A DNA stretch of 43,693 nt from an uncultured bacterium. GTDB taxonomy: Bacteria; Bacillota; Clostridia; Lachnospirales; Lachnospiraceae. Where the stretch lies: contig CANPIC010000023.1 of assembly GCA_947574055.1 (NCBI GenBank), forward strand, positions 1 to 43,693, given 5' to 3'. Positions 23,957 through 33,133 of this stretch are shown here, in pieces (the first letter of the stretch is position 1; each line of letters begins with the position of its first letter). The notes under the pieces are model-generated. The model made no database searches and was not told where the DNA came from. It saw only the letters and a list, made by a program, of their open reading frames with translations. Position numbers and translations under genes: made by a program.

Positions 23957-24793
23957 ATGGGAAAGAAAGCGGTGTATAAAAAATTTGAGGCCGGCTATGA
24001 GGCGGATGTGATAGAACTGCTCGTTCTGACATCGGAGGCAGTAGGCAATGCCGGCGCAATGGGCGAGGGGGTATGGCTACCCAGTGCGGGGATTCTGGAG
24101 AGTGTGGAGCCGGTGAGCGGTGCGTTACGCGGAGCCGGTAAAATGGTATGGCTGGCAGAGGAAAAAGAGAGGGCAGGCTGGATTTTTAATCTGAAACCGC
24201 TGACGATTTATCATATAAAGTGCAGGCGGGAACGGGAAAAGGCTCTGCCGGAGGATGCCATTTCCTTTGCGCCACTTTCCCTGATGCTGGTGGATGTTCT
24301 GGAACGGGATTTGCACCATCCTGCGCTGGAGCGGGTGCTGGAAGAGTATATGCGTCCGGTGGTATTGACAGATGAACTTTGCGGAGAATTTACACTGGAT
24401 CGGCAATTTGACTGTTTTTACGGAGATGTGGACTGGTTGGGAGATGCGTGCAGTGTGGCGCTGGAATGTGACGAGGAAGAGAAAGAGACAGCGGAAGGTG
24501 CACTGGCGGCATTTAAAACGATGTACGGCAATCTGCAGGAATGGGACAACAGATTCCGGGCTTTTGCCGCGCGCAAGCTGACAGAACGTGCCAATGACTG
24601 GTTGGAAGACGAGGACTCGCAGCCGATTACAGAAGCCGATTTTGCACAACGGATCAGCATCAGTGAATGTAACATCGGGCCGGGAGGGGACTATACCGCC
24701 TATTACGATGATGACGATCTGTTTTACGGACATATCATTCTGATAGAAGGAAATGTGGAAGGGGAAATGGAGGATGCCTATATTGCGGGATAA
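23957..24793 (+). CDS. DUF2262-like protein of unknown function
   Basis: A 278-residue soluble acidic protein. The central segment GEFTLDRQFDCFYGDVDWLG followed by CSVALECDEEE resembles the DUF2262 pattern as I remember it, and residues 190-275 (FKTMYGNLQEWDNRFRAFAA; ANDWLEDED) continue in the same style. The first 110 residues form a separate alpha/beta region (LLVLTSEAVGNAGAMGEGVW). There is no signal peptide, membrane helix or recognisable catalytic motif. Related proteins are often found among immunity or housekeeping unknowns. The gene appears monocistronic, its leader carries the hairpin/TGCGG element, and TetR-MATE genes follow. Confidence 0.7.
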   Translation: MGKKAVYKKFEAGYEADVIELLVLTSEAVGNAGAMGEGVWLPSAGILESVEPVSGALRGAGKMVWLAEEKERAGWIFNLKPLTIYHIKCRREREKALPEDAISFAPLSLMLVDVLERDLHHPALERVLEEYMRPVVLTDELCGEFTLDRQFDCFYGDVDWLGDACSVALECDEEEKETAEGALAAFKTMYGNLQEWDNRFRAFAARKLTERANDWLEDEDSQPITEADFAQRISISECNIGPGGDYTAYYDDDDLFYGHIILIEGNVEGEMEDAYIAG

Positions 24794-24917
24794 CGGCGGG
24801 CAATAACAGGCCGGAACAACGTAATCATGGCAGATCTTTTGCAGCTTCTGTTTCTCTATATGTTAGGTGTATTATTTAGTCATGCATGTGTTTGTCGCGT
24901 GTCTGCCCTGTTACCTC

Positions 24918-24946
24918 TTGCAAGCCGTATGTAACTATGATAAGAT
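24918..24946 (+). promoter_or_regulatory. Promoter of the TetR-MATE-addB run
   Basis: TTGCAA (24918-24923), 17-bp spacer, TAAGAT (24941-24946), about 43 bp before the TetR start. I see no clear TetR-type palindrome around it. The 195-bp gap from 24794 holds nothing else that I recognise. Confidence 0.5.
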
Positions 24947-24988
24947 AAAATTCGACCCGTTTAGTCAATCACAGAAGAGGAGCACCGT

Positions 24989-25612
24989 TTGTCCATGAAT
25001 GAAAAATTTTTTGATCTGAAAAAGGAGAAGCAGGACAGGATGATCAATGCGGCGCTGAAGATATTTGCGGAGAACGGATTTCGCAGGGCCAGCACGGATG
25101 AGATGGTAAAAGAAGCAGGGGTTAGCAAGGGCCTGTTGTTTCATTATTTTATCAGTAAGACGGGACTATATGAGTTTGTGTTTGACTATAGTGTGAAGTA
25201 TTTGCTGATGGAGATGACTTCTGCGGTCAATGGGCAGGAGACCGATTATTTTCAGATACGCAGGCAGATAGAAAGGGCCAGAACTGTGGCTATGAAGAAC
25301 TTTCCCTATATGCAGCTTTTTCTGCAAAGGGCGGCAGAGGAGAAGGAGCCAGAGGTACTGGAAGCAGTGCGGGAAGTAGCGGAGCATTTGCTGGAAGCCT
25401 ATGACAATATTTATGCGCAGGTGGATTTTGGGACGATGCACACTGTTACACCAGAGCGTCTTGTCAAAATCGTCGATTATACATTGAACGGGCTGTTGGC
25501 GGAGATGGTGCGGGAGCCGGGCTTTCGGCCGGACAGCTATTATAAAGAGGCGCTTTATTATCTGGAAGAACTGGAACGTCTGTGCGGCCAGATGGATGAA
25601 GATGAGGGATAG
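24989..25612 (+). CDS. TetR/AcrR-family transcriptional regulator
   Basis: A 207-residue repressor. The N-terminal helix-turn-helix is clear (MINAALKIFAENGFRRASTD, then EMVKEAGVSKGLLFHYFISK). The rest is a helical ligand/dimer domain without family-specific motifs. AGGAG at 24978-24982 favours the TTG start at 24989 (6-nt spacing) over the ATG at 24995 (12 nt); the difference is two residues. The MATE exporter gene begins 52 bp downstream, and regulator-exporter pairs of this kind are usually autoregulated by a transported compound. That role is inferred. Confidence 0.9.
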   Translation: MSMNEKFFDLKKEKQDRMINAALKIFAENGFRRASTDEMVKEAGVSKGLLFHYFISKTGLYEFVFDYSVKYLLMEMTSAVNGQETDYFQIRRQIERARTVAMKNFPYMQLFLQRAAEEKEPEVLEAVREVAEHLLEAYDNIYAQVDFGTMHTVTPERLVKIVDYTLNGLLAEMVREPGFRPDSYYKEALYYLEELERLCGQMDEDEG

Positions 25613-25664
25613 GAGACGGAGCCTGTCTTTTGTAAGTGGACAGAGGGAACGGAGGAAAAGCAGC

Positions 25665-27005
25665 ATGAAGCAGAAAGAGTTTTACAGAAAGGTCTTTTCG
25701 CTTGTCATACCGATGGCATTGCAGAATCTGATCAATGTGGGGGTATCGGCCACAGACGTAGCCATGCTGGGAAAAGTGAGTGAACAGGTGCTTTCCGGCT
25801 GTTCACTGGGCGGGCAGGTGTTTTTTATTTTCAATCTCTTCCTGTTTGGGATGGCCTCCGGTGTATCGGTGCTGACCGCGCAGTATTGGGGGAAACGGGA
25901 TACAGATTCCATTGAAAAATTATTGGGGATTGTGATGAGGCTCGCAGTGATCGCAGGGCTTATTTTTATGTTAGGCAGTTTTTTCTTCCCGCAGCAGATC
26001 ATGCATGTATTCACCGATGAACCGGAGATTATTGCCGAAGGGGTGAAATATCTGCGGATCGTGGCCTTTACCTATCCGATGGTGGCGCTGAGCATGACGT
26101 ATCTGAATCTGATTCGAAGCATTGAAAAGGTTCTGATCTCCACAGTGGTGTACGGCCTGTCGATGGTCTTGAATTTTGTGGTGAATGGTATCCTTATTTT
26201 CGGCTTGTTTGGTGCACCCCGGCTGGGCATTGTGGGGGCCGCCATCGGTACGCTCCTCGCCAGGGCGCTGGAACTGGCGATTATGCTGTTTTATGCTTAT
26301 TTCCGCAATGATGTGATCCGTCTGCGCCTGTCCTTCTTTTTACATACGGACAGGGGATTGGCAAGGGATTTTCTGCGTTATTCCAGCCCGGTGGTGATCA
26401 ATGAGTTTTTATGGGGTGCAGGGTATTCGGCGATAGCTGCTATTATCGGACATCTGGGCAGCAGCGCGGTGGCGGCCAATTCCGTGGCGCAGGTCATGCG
26501 ACAGCTGGCTACGGTCGTGGTATTCGGAATCGGCAATGCCACGGCCATTTTGATCGGCAAGGTGCTGGGAGAGAATAAAAAAGAAGAAGCACAGGTTTAT
26601 GCGGGCCGGCTGATCCGCCTGACTGTCTGTTTCGGCGTCCTGGGAGGCGCCGTGGTCTTTCTGATCCGTCCGCTGATTATCCGTGGTTTTGGGTATACGG
26701 GGATTACGGCGGATTACATGAACAGTTTTATGATGATGATGTCTTATTATGTAGTGGCACATTCGATCAACGGCACCTTTGTCATCGGTATCTTCCGGGG
26801 CGGCGGCGATACCCGGTTTGGTATGGTCCTGGATTCCGGTATTTTGTGGTGTTGCTCCATTGTATTTGGTTTTCTGGCGGCTTTTCTATGGAAACTGCCG
26901 GTAAAGATGGTTTACTTTTTGCTGCTCAGCGATGAACTGGTGAAGTTTCCGCTCTGCTGCCTGCGATATCGGCAGAAGAAATGGCTGCGGAATGTGACAA
27001 GATAG
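25665..27005 (+). CDS. MATE family exporter linked to TetR regulator
   Basis: A 446-residue twelve-helix MATE transporter (FSLVIPMALQNLINVGVSAT; LGKVSEQVLSGCSLGGQVFF; the second half starts near SPVVINEFLWGAGYS). It exports organic cations or drugs with Na+ or H+ exchange. I chose the ATG at 25665 because ACGGAGG lies upstream and MKQKEFYRKVFSLVIPM is a normal MATE start; the open frame extends upstream into the regulator's 3' end without a ribosome-binding site. It is followed by addB after 13 bp, so all four genes from the regulator onward may share one transcript. It is distinct from the MATE protein at 16538. Confidence 0.92.
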   Translation: MKQKEFYRKVFSLVIPMALQNLINVGVSATDVAMLGKVSEQVLSGCSLGGQVFFIFNLFLFGMASGVSVLTAQYWGKRDTDSIEKLLGIVMRLAVIAGLIFMLGSFFFPQQIMHVFTDEPEIIAEGVKYLRIVAFTYPMVALSMTYLNLIRSIEKVLISTVVYGLSMVLNFVVNGILIFGLFGAPRLGIVGAAIGTLLARALELAIMLFYAYFRNDVIRLRLSFFLHTDRGLARDFLRYSSPVVINEFLWGAGYSAIAAIIGHLGSSAVAANSVAQVMRQLATVVVFGIGNATAILIGKVLGENKKEEAQVYAGRLIRLTVCFGVLGGAVVFLIRPLIIRGFGYTGITADYMNSFMMMMSYYVVAHSINGTFVIGIFRGGGDTRFGMVLDSGILWCCSIVFGFLAAFLWKLPVKMVYFLLLSDELVKFPLCCLRYRQKKWLRNVTR

Positions 27006-27018
27006 GAAGGGAAGACGT

Positions 27019-30000
27019 ATGGCACTGCAATTTTGTATCGGCGCATCGGGCGCAGGCAAGAGTGAGAGGCTATATGGGGATGTGATCAGGCAGTCCCTGG
27101 AAGAGCCGGATACCCGGTTTTTCATACTGGTGCCTGATCAGTTTACGATGCAGACCCAGAAAGAACTGGTTTTGCGTCATCCCCGGGGCGGGATCATGAA
27201 TATTGACGTGCTCAGTTTCGGACGGCTGGCACACCGGATCTTTGAAGAAACAGGGGGCGGAAGAAAGGCTGTACTGGATGATACGGGAAAGAGTCTGATT
27301 CTGCGCCGGATTGTTTCCGGGTGTGAGGACAGATTGCAGGTGATCGGCTCCCATATGCGGCGGATTGGCTATATCCATGAAGTAAAATCGGCCATTTCGG
27401 AATTTATGCAGTATGGGATCGGCACGGAGCAGTTCGCGAAGCTGACGGAATATGCCAGGCCGCGGGGAAGCCTGTATTATAAACTGCAGGATCTGGGGAT
27501 TTTGTATGAGGCCTTTCTGGAAGCCGCGTCAGGTTTTGTGACCACGGAAGGGCAGCTTGGCCTGTTGGCGGAGGCACTGGATCATTCCCGGATGATAAGA
27601 GACAGTGTGGTGGTATTTGACGGCTTCACCGGTTTTACCCCGGTACAGAATCAGGTGATCAGAAAGCTGCTGCTACTTTGCCGGGAAGTGCGGGTAGCGG
27701 TGATTATGGACGGGGATGAGGACCCGTTTGCCGATGACGGGGAGCAGAAGTTGTTCGCATTTAGCAAGAAGATGATGCGTTCCCTGGCCTCTCTGGCACA
27801 GGAGGCAGGGGTGGCCCGCAGAGAGAATATCGTACTGCGCGGGAAACCGGTGCCCCGTTTCCGGGATAATCCCAGCCTGGCGCACCTGGAGCAGGAGCTG
27901 TTTCGCTACCGCAATGTGTCTTTTGACGGGGAGCAGGATGCCATTCATCTGATGGAAACTTCCACACCTGCGCAGGAGGTGCGCCAGGTCTGCCTGCAGA
28001 TTCGCAGACTGGTCAGGGAGGAAGGCTATGCATATCGGGATATTGCGGTGGTGGCAGGGGATTTGTCTGTATATGCGGACTATGTGGAGGAGGCATTTGC
28101 GCGCTTTTCCATCCCCTGCTATCTGGATATGACAAGAGGGATTGTGCTCAATCCTTTTATTGAATACATACGCAGCGCACTGAAGATATTGTTGCAGAAC
28201 TTTTCCTATGAGTCCGTGTTTCATTTTCTGCGCAGCGGGCTGGCGGATCTACCCGCGGAAGAAGTGGACCGCCTGGAGAATTATGTGCTGCGGCAGGGAA
28301 TCCGGGGCAGGAAGAGATGGGGCGAGCCTTTTTTGCGCCGCAGCCGTCAGCAAACGGACGGAAAGGAACAGGCGGCGCTGGAAGCGCTCAATGCCACTAG
28401 GCAGAAATTGTGGGAACGGCTGTCGCCCCTGCTGGAGGAAGGCAGGACGGTAGAAGATCATGTGAATCATCTATATGCGTTTCTTGTGGAGAGCAAGGCC
28501 TGGGAGAAGCTGACGGTCTTTCAGGAAAAGTTCCGGGAAGAAGATGCGGTAAGGGAGAAAGAATATGCGCAGATTTATCGCCTGGTGATGGAACTGCTGG
28601 AACAGATCCATGATCTGATCGGTACAGAAGAGATGACATTGCAGGAATTTGCCGATACTCTGGATGCGGGGTTTGGGGAGATACAGGTAGGCACCATTCC
28701 CCAGAATGTGGACCGGATTCTGGTAGGGGATATGGAGCGCACCCGTCTGAAAGAGATCAAGATTCTTTTCTTCCTGGGGGTCAATGATGGCAATATCCCG
28801 GGCAGCGGCTTGGGCGGAGGGATTATTTCTGATCTTGACCGGGAATTTCTGGCGCAGGGTTCCTGGGAGATGGCACCCACACCAAGGCAGCAGATGTATA
28901 TTCAGCGTCTGTATCTGTATATGAATATGACGAAACCAAGCGACAGGCTGTATCTTTCGTATGTGCGCGTGAGCGGGGACGGGCGTGCCGTGCGCCCTTC
29001 CTATCTGATCGCGGTGGTCAGAAAGCTGTTTCCCGGGCTGACTGTGGAGCGGCCGGAGTCGGGAGAGATCTGGAATCAGATCGAAATTGCGGAGGACGGC
29101 TTTGCCATACTGGCCGCGCAGCTACGTGAATATGCCGCCGGAAGCAGCGTATCGCAGCCCTTTTTCTTTACCCTTTACCGTACCTATGCCCAGAGTGGTG
29201 AATGGGAGGCACGGCTGCAGACGCTGGTGGAGACAGCTTTTTTCAGATATCGTCACAGCCCTCTCGGAAAAGAGCTGGCGCGGGCTTTGTATGGAAGTAT
29301 TCTCAAAAGCAGCGTGAGCCGCCTGGAGCAGTATGCTGCCTGTGCTTACAGCTATTTCCTGGAATATGGTCTTTCCTTGAAAGAGCGGGAACTGTTCGGA
29401 TTTGAAGCGGTGGATATGGGGACACTCTTCCATGGGATTTTGGAACAGTTTTCCGGGCTGCTGGCAGAACATGATACGGACTGGCTTGCTTTTTCCCGGG
29501 AACTGGGAGAGCAGCTGTTGGAGGAAGCCATAGAGGCGCAGACGGCCATATACGGGGATAACATTTTGTTTGCCAGTGCAAAATACCACTATGTGATCAC
29601 AAGGGTGAGGCGGATACTTGGCCGGACGATCTTTACGCTGCAGAGCCAGCTGAGAAAAGGTACTTTCAGGCCGGAGCATTTTGAAGTCTCTTTTTCGTCT
29701 CTGTCTGATGTGGAGGCGGTAAATATCAGCCTTTCCGACAGGGAGAAGATGCATCTGCAGGGCAGAATCGACCGGATCGACACATGCAAGGACGAGGAAC
29801 ATGTGTATGTGAAAGTCATTGATTATAAATCAGGTCATAAAAATCTGGACATTGCGGCTGTCTATTATGGGCTGCAGCTGCAGCTTGTGGTATATCTGAA
29901 CGCGGCTATGGAGATGGTGGGGCGGCAGGAACGGGGAAAAGAAGTCGTGCCGGCAGCCATGCTTTATTACCATGTGGCAGATCCGATGGTCCGGGCGGAA

Positions 30001-30441
30001 GACGGGAATCTGAGCGAGGAGGCCATCAATGAGAAACTTCGGGAAAGCCTGCGGATGAACGGCGTAGTCAATGCCAGCGAAGAGGTGATTGCCAGACTGG
30101 ACGGTGAATTTGCCGCTCGATCTGAGGTGATCCCGGTGGAACGGAAAAAGGATGGCACTCTGGGCAGCCGATCCTCGGCTCTGGATGCGGAAGGCCTGCG
30201 GACTGTTTCGGATTATGTCAATGAGAAGATACGGAATCTGGGCCGGGAGATACTGGATGGCGGTATCAGCAAGGCACCATACGCTTATGGAACGGAAAGC
30301 GGCTGTGACTATTGTGTATACCGCAGTGTCTGCGGCTTTCAGGAACAGCTTGCAGGCTATGGGAAGAGGCGTCTGGCAGGGCTTTCCAGGGATGAGGCAC
30401 TGCAGAAAATGCGGGAGCAGGAAGGGGAGAGGAAGCGATGA
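27019..30441 (+). CDS. addB: ATP-dependent helicase/nuclease subunit B
   Basis: This is the AddB subunit of the AddAB helicase-nuclease, which resects double-strand breaks and recognises Chi to start recombinational repair. The 1140-residue product has the N-terminal Walker A motif GASGAGKS (about residues 8-15) and VPDQFTMQTQKEL. The C-terminal RecB-type nuclease carries GRIDRID, VIDYKSG (Asp935, Lys937) and GLQLQLVVYL. All four Fe-S cysteines are present: Cys775 (AACAYSYFLEYG) and Cys1096, Cys1099, Cys1105 (ESGCDYCVYRSVC). The protein therefore looks fully functional. The usual partner addA does not follow; a HAD phosphatase gene overlaps its stop by four bases. Upstream spacing to the MATE gene is 13 bp. 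Confidence 0.95.
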   Translation: MALQFCIGASGAGKSERLYGDVIRQSLEEPDTRFFILVPDQFTMQTQKELVLRHPRGGIMNIDVLSFGRLAHRIFEETGGGRKAVLDDTGKSLILRRIVSGCEDRLQVIGSHMRRIGYIHEVKSAISEFMQYGIGTEQFAKLTEYARPRGSLYYKLQDLGILYEAFLEAASGFVTTEGQLGLLAEALDHSRMIRDSVVVFDGFTGFTPVQNQVIRKLLLLCREVRVAVIMDGDEDPFADDGEQKLFAFSKKMMRSLASLAQEAGVARRENIVLRGKPVPRFRDNPSLAHLEQELFRYRNVSFDGEQDAIHLMETSTPAQEVRQVCLQIRRLVREEGYAYRDIAVVAGDLSVYADYVEEAFARFSIPCYLDMTRGIVLNPFIEYIRSALKILLQNFSYESVFHFLRSGLADLPAEEVDRLENYVLRQGIRGRKRWGEPFLRRSRQQTDGKEQAALEALNATRQKLWERLSPLLEEGRTVEDHVNHLYAFLVESKAWEKLTVFQEKFREEDAVREKEYAQIYRLVMELLEQIHDLIGTEEMTLQEFADTLDAGFGEIQVGTIPQNVDRILVGDMERTRLKEIKILFFLGVNDGNIPGSGLGGGIISDLDREFLAQGSWEMAPTPRQQMYIQRLYLYMNMTKPSDRLYLSYVRVSGDGRAVRPSYLIAVVRKLFPGLTVERPESGEIWNQIEIAEDGFAILAAQLREYAAGSSVSQPFFFTLYRTYAQSGEWEARLQTLVETAFFRYRHSPLGKELARALYGSILKSSVSRLEQYAACAYSYFLEYGLSLKERELFGFEAVDMGTLFHGILEQFSGLLAEHDTDWLAFSRELGEQLLEEAIEAQTAIYGDNILFASAKYHYVITRVRRILGRTIFTLQSQLRKGTFRPEHFEVSFSSLSDVEAVNISLSDREKMHLQGRIDRIDTCKDEEHVYVKVIDYKSGHKNLDIAAVYYGLQLQLVVYLNAAMEMVGRQERGKEVVPAAMLYYHVADPMVRAEDGNLSEEAINEKLRESLRMNGVVNASEEVIARLDGEFAARSEVIPVERKKDGTLGSRSSALDAEGLRTVSDYVNEKIRNLGREILDGGISKAPYAYGTESGCDYCVYRSVCGFQEQLAGYGKRRLAGLSRDEALQKMREQEGERKR

Positions 30442-31211
30442 TTGTCTTTTATGCGGATCTGGACAATACGCTGATCTATTCTTATAAACATGAAATCGGC
30501 CCTGAGAGGATCGGTGTGGAAGTCTACCAGGGCAGGACAATTTCTTTCATGACTCCTTATACCTATCAGTGGCTTGGCCGGATCAGGGAGCAGACGTTGT
30601 TTGTTCCTGTGACTACCCGGACGAGAGAACAGTACGAAAGGATTAATCTGGGCAGTCGTCCGGCGTATGCCCTTGTCTGCAATGGCGGCATCCTGCTGGA
30701 GCAGGGGCAGGAGGATGCCGCATGGTATGCGGAGTCACTGCGGCTGGCAGAAGATGCCGCAGATGCACTTAGGCTTGGCGAAGAATATATGACCAAAGAT
30801 CCCCACAGAATCTTTGAGGTGCGCAATGTGAGAGGCCTGTTTCTCTTTACCAAAAGCGCACAGCCCCGGGAGACGCGCAGGCGGCTCAGAGAGAGGCTGG
30901 ACAGCAGTGTGGAAGTGTTTCGCAACGGAGAAAAGGTGTACGTCGTACCACTGCACCTGAATAAAGGAATGGCGTGCCGCAGATTCCGGCAGCGGCTGGG
31001 AGAGGAAACGGTCTGTACGCTTGCCGCAGGGGACAGCGGATTTGATATCCCGATGCTGCAGGCAGCGGACCGGTTTATGGCACCGGAAGGACTTTGCGAC
31101 ACATATGGACTGCAGGGCGGAGAGAGATGGAAGGAGGGCGAAGGGATTTTTTCCGACTTCGTACTGGAACAGGTTGTCAGGCGCCTGTCAGAACGGGCGG
31201 GGAAGGACTGA
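30438..31211 (+). CDS. HAD-superfamily hydrolase (Cof/sucrose-phosphatase-like)
   Basis: A 257-residue HAD phosphatase. Motif I is ADLDNTLIYS (nucleophile Asp7, acid/base Asp9), motif II is the Thr in VPVTTRTREQY, motif III is likely the Lys in LNKGMACRRF, and motif IV is AAGDSGFDIPML. The cap is of the C2 type between motifs II and III. It resembles HAD proteins such as sucrose- or trehalose-phosphatases and those of tellurite-resistance clusters, but the substrate is not evident and no ter genes are nearby. The ATG overlaps the addB stop (ATGA), so it is translationally coupled to a DNA-repair subunit, an unusual pairing. No clear terminator lies in the short gap before the convergent XRE gene. 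Confidence 0.85.
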   Translation: MIVFYADLDNTLIYSYKHEIGPERIGVEVYQGRTISFMTPYTYQWLGRIREQTLFVPVTTRTREQYERINLGSRPAYALVCNGGILLEQGQEDAAWYAESLRLAEDAADALRLGEEYMTKDPHRIFEVRNVRGLFLFTKSAQPRETRRRLRERLDSSVEVFRNGEKVYVVPLHLNKGMACRRFRQRLGEETVCTLAAGDSGFDIPMLQAADRFMAPEGLCDTYGLQGGERWKEGEGIFSDFVLEQVVRRLSERAGKD

Positions 31212-31250
31212 AGCGGGATCTGCCTGCCCCCCCGGTTCTTGGCCGGTATG

Positions 31251-31805
31251 TTACAGGTCTGTACCCGGATAACAAGTGTTTAAAATGATATCAATCAGAG
31301 CATTACGGCTTGTTTCCTGTAATGTAAAAAAACAGGATAAAAGGATGATGATATGGGACATCTCGGGTTCATGCTTTTTTAGGATCATGTGCAGGAGCAT
31401 TTGTTCCAATTCGTGATGGGTTTTTCCGCTGTACTGTTCTGATTGTTCCAGATCGGTCATCTCCGATAAAGCTGTTTTATGTTTTCTGATCTGTTCCATA
31501 ACAGCCGCTTTTTCTTCCTCGGAAAAGATTTTATGATTGGCCAGACATTGCAGGAGATCATAATCTCCTATGATGGATTCCGTTCCCAGTAATTGGGCAT
31601 GTTCAAACGTATCCGGCATTAGATCGCGGAGCGTTACATGAAGGGCCAGCGCTATTTTCTGAATCGTTTCTATTTTGGGGTTTTTATCTCCGTTTTCCCA
31701 TTGTCCTATTTGCTGCTGGGAAATCCCGCCCAGTTTTTCCCCGAGTTCTTTTTGGGTCATTTTGTTTTCTTTTCGTATTCGTCTTATATTTTCTCCGATA
31801 CTCAT
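31251..31805 (-). CDS. XRE-family helix-turn-helix regulator
   Basis: A 184-residue protein with a lambda-repressor-type helix-turn-helix at about residues 5-62 (IRRIRKENKMTQKELGEKLG, ISQQQIGQWENGDKNPKIET). The C-terminal 110 residues are helical and unlike a LexA peptidase domain, so induction by self-cleavage is unlikely. GAGGTGA lies 4 nt before the ATG. It is transcribed divergently from the sigma-factor gene at 31955, and an inverted repeat inside the sigma promoter is its probable operator. Such pairs often control mobile elements, but no mobile-element genes are present here. Confidence 0.88.
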   Translation of the reverse strand: MSIGENIRRIRKENKMTQKELGEKLGGISQQQIGQWENGDKNPKIETIQKIALALHVTLRDLMPDTFEHAQLLGTESIIGDYDLLQCLANHKIFSEEEKAAVMEQIRKHKTALSEMTDLEQSEQYSGKTHHELEQMLLHMILKKHEPEMSHIIILLSCFFTLQETSRNALIDIILNTCYPGTDL

Positions 31806-31822
31806 AGGATCACCTCATGCCA

Positions 31823-31851
31823 AGCATAACATACGACACACATTTGCACAA
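31823..31851 (-). promoter_or_regulatory. Possible promoter of the XRE gene
   Basis: Read on the minus strand: TTGTGC (31851-31846), 17-bp spacer, TATGCT (31828-31823). Weaker than the divergent promoter; an alternative register is possible. Confidence 0.35.
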
Positions 31852-31872
31852 CCAAAAGATTTACTACACAAC

Positions 31873-31901
31873 TTGACACATACTTATATATGTGATATTG
31901 T
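31873..31901 (+). promoter_or_regulatory. Sigma-factor gene promoter with embedded inverted repeat
   Basis: TTGACA (31873-31878), 17-bp spacer, TATTGT (31896-31901), with extended -10 TG at 31893-31894. The spacer region contains CACATA (31877-31882) and TATGTG (31889-31894) separated by 6 bp, a good candidate operator for the XRE protein because binding there would occlude RNA polymerase. Confidence 0.7.
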
Positions 31902-31954
31902 GGGATAATAACAAGCTGATAGTTGTATAAATGTATGTCAGGAGGGGTGAAAAT

Positions 31955-32812
31955 ATGACAAATGAGGAGCTTGTATGCAGAATCAAAGAGGGGATTGATG
32001 TATCGCAAAATATGCTGGCACTCTGGCAGCAGAACAGAAATTTTATACATACCATTGCCAGGCATTATCAGAGGCTCACGGAGATAGAAGATCTGGAACA
32101 GGAAGGGTATCTGGCACTTTATGAGGCCGTTGACGGATTCTCACCGGAAGCCGGCTGTCAGTTTCTCACATATGCAAAGTACCGGATTGTGCAGAGAATG
32201 AAGCGCTATATAGAAAACTGCTGTGGCATGGTGAGGATACCGGTACATGAACAGAGTAAAATGCACCAGCTGCGTATGATAGAACGTGCTTTTTTGACAC
32301 ATCATGGCCGCCGGCCCACAGAAGAGGAAATCATCCAGACAATGAACCTGACCAGGCAGCAGATAAAGGATCTGCAGGCGGCCATGAGACTGACACATAT
32401 GGGGAGCCTTGACTGCGCTCTGACAGACGCAGAAGAAGGGGATACGCTGGGCACCCTGGTGGCCGGTGATACCGATGTGGAAGCGGATGTATTGGATGAT
32501 ATGGAGGCACAGCAGCTGGCAAAGGCTTTGTGGGAAGCCGTAGATGCACTGCCGGCCCCATATCGCGAAATCATACATGGCAGGTATGCAGAAAGAAAGA
32601 CAGTCAAAGAGATGAGCGATATTCTGCACCTGTCTCCGGGGAAGACGGGCAGGATGGAGAAAAAGGCAATACAGGAACTGCGGGAGGAGAGACAGCTTGT
32701 GGCCTGTTTGCCGGACTGGATGGAAACACAGGCGTACAGGCATAACAGCGTGGCAGAGTTTAACAGAACCTGGGAAAGCGCAACGGAGCGGGCGGCGTTT
32801 AAGCTGCTATAG
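31955..32812 (+). CDS. Sigma-70 family RNA polymerase sigma factor
   Basis: A 285-residue alternative sigma factor. Region 2 is seen at about residues 40-90 (RLTEIEDLEQEGYLALYEAV, FLTYAKYRIVQRMKRYI), a region-3-like helical segment at about 115-145 (RRPTEEEIIQTMNLTRQQIK) and region 4 at about 200-245 (LPAPYREIIHGRYAERKTVK, MSDILHLSPGKTGRMEKKAI). Region 1.1 is absent, so it is not the housekeeping factor, and it is longer than ECF factors. The ATG at 31955 follows AGGAGGGGTG; an upstream start at 31931 lies before that site. It faces the XRE gene, which probably represses it. No anti-sigma gene is adjacent and the regulon is unknown. Confidence 0.88.
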   Translation: MTNEELVCRIKEGIDVSQNMLALWQQNRNFIHTIARHYQRLTEIEDLEQEGYLALYEAVDGFSPEAGCQFLTYAKYRIVQRMKRYIENCCGMVRIPVHEQSKMHQLRMIERAFLTHHGRRPTEEEIIQTMNLTRQQIKDLQAAMRLTHMGSLDCALTDAEEGDTLGTLVAGDTDVEADVLDDMEAQQLAKALWEAVDALPAPYREIIHGRYAERKTVKEMSDILHLSPGKTGRMEKKAIQELREERQLVACLPDWMETQAYRHNSVAEFNRTWESATERAAFKLL

Positions 32813-33024
32813 AATTTCGCAGAAGATGTCGCCCTGCGCTGCGATATCTGTCTGAAATTAAGAAACACTTAACTATTTCCCATTTTCTTTCTTCATTTTT
32901 ATCCATTAATATAATAGGAAACATGCTGGTTTGGCGGGGCCATTTTGGCAGACCCTCCTTTTGCCACTACTATCTGTAAATGGCCGGTTATGTTATCAAA
33001 ATTCTGGTAATTGTCATAAAGTTT
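32813..33024 (+). other. Intergenic region after the sigma-factor gene
   Basis: AATTTC (32813-32818) and GAAATT (32854-32859) bracket a long imperfect hairpin (AGAT/ATCT and TCGC/GCGA inside) without a T run, a weak terminator candidate. Between 32860 and 33024 I see only AT-rich sequence with no gene. Confidence 0.35.
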
Positions 33025-33053
33025 TTGTTTCTGCGCGGTGGATGGTGTATAAT
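33025..33053 (+). promoter_or_regulatory. Promoter of the MacB-type efflux operon
   Basis: TTGTTT (33025-33030), 17-bp spacer, TATAAT (33048-33053), 80 bp before the ATPase gene. No operator is obvious. Confidence 0.65.
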
Positions 33054-33133
33054 AGGTAGCGTGCCGGTTATCCGCCTGCGACCGGTAACGGGAGATAAAT
33101 AATAATAGGGAGACTGATAAAGGAAATGGGTAT

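Noticed and set aside
31251-32812. Integrative element or prophage control region
   Set aside because: No integrase, relaxase, structural gene or direct-repeat ends were found around the XRE/sigma pair, so a mobile element cannot be claimed.
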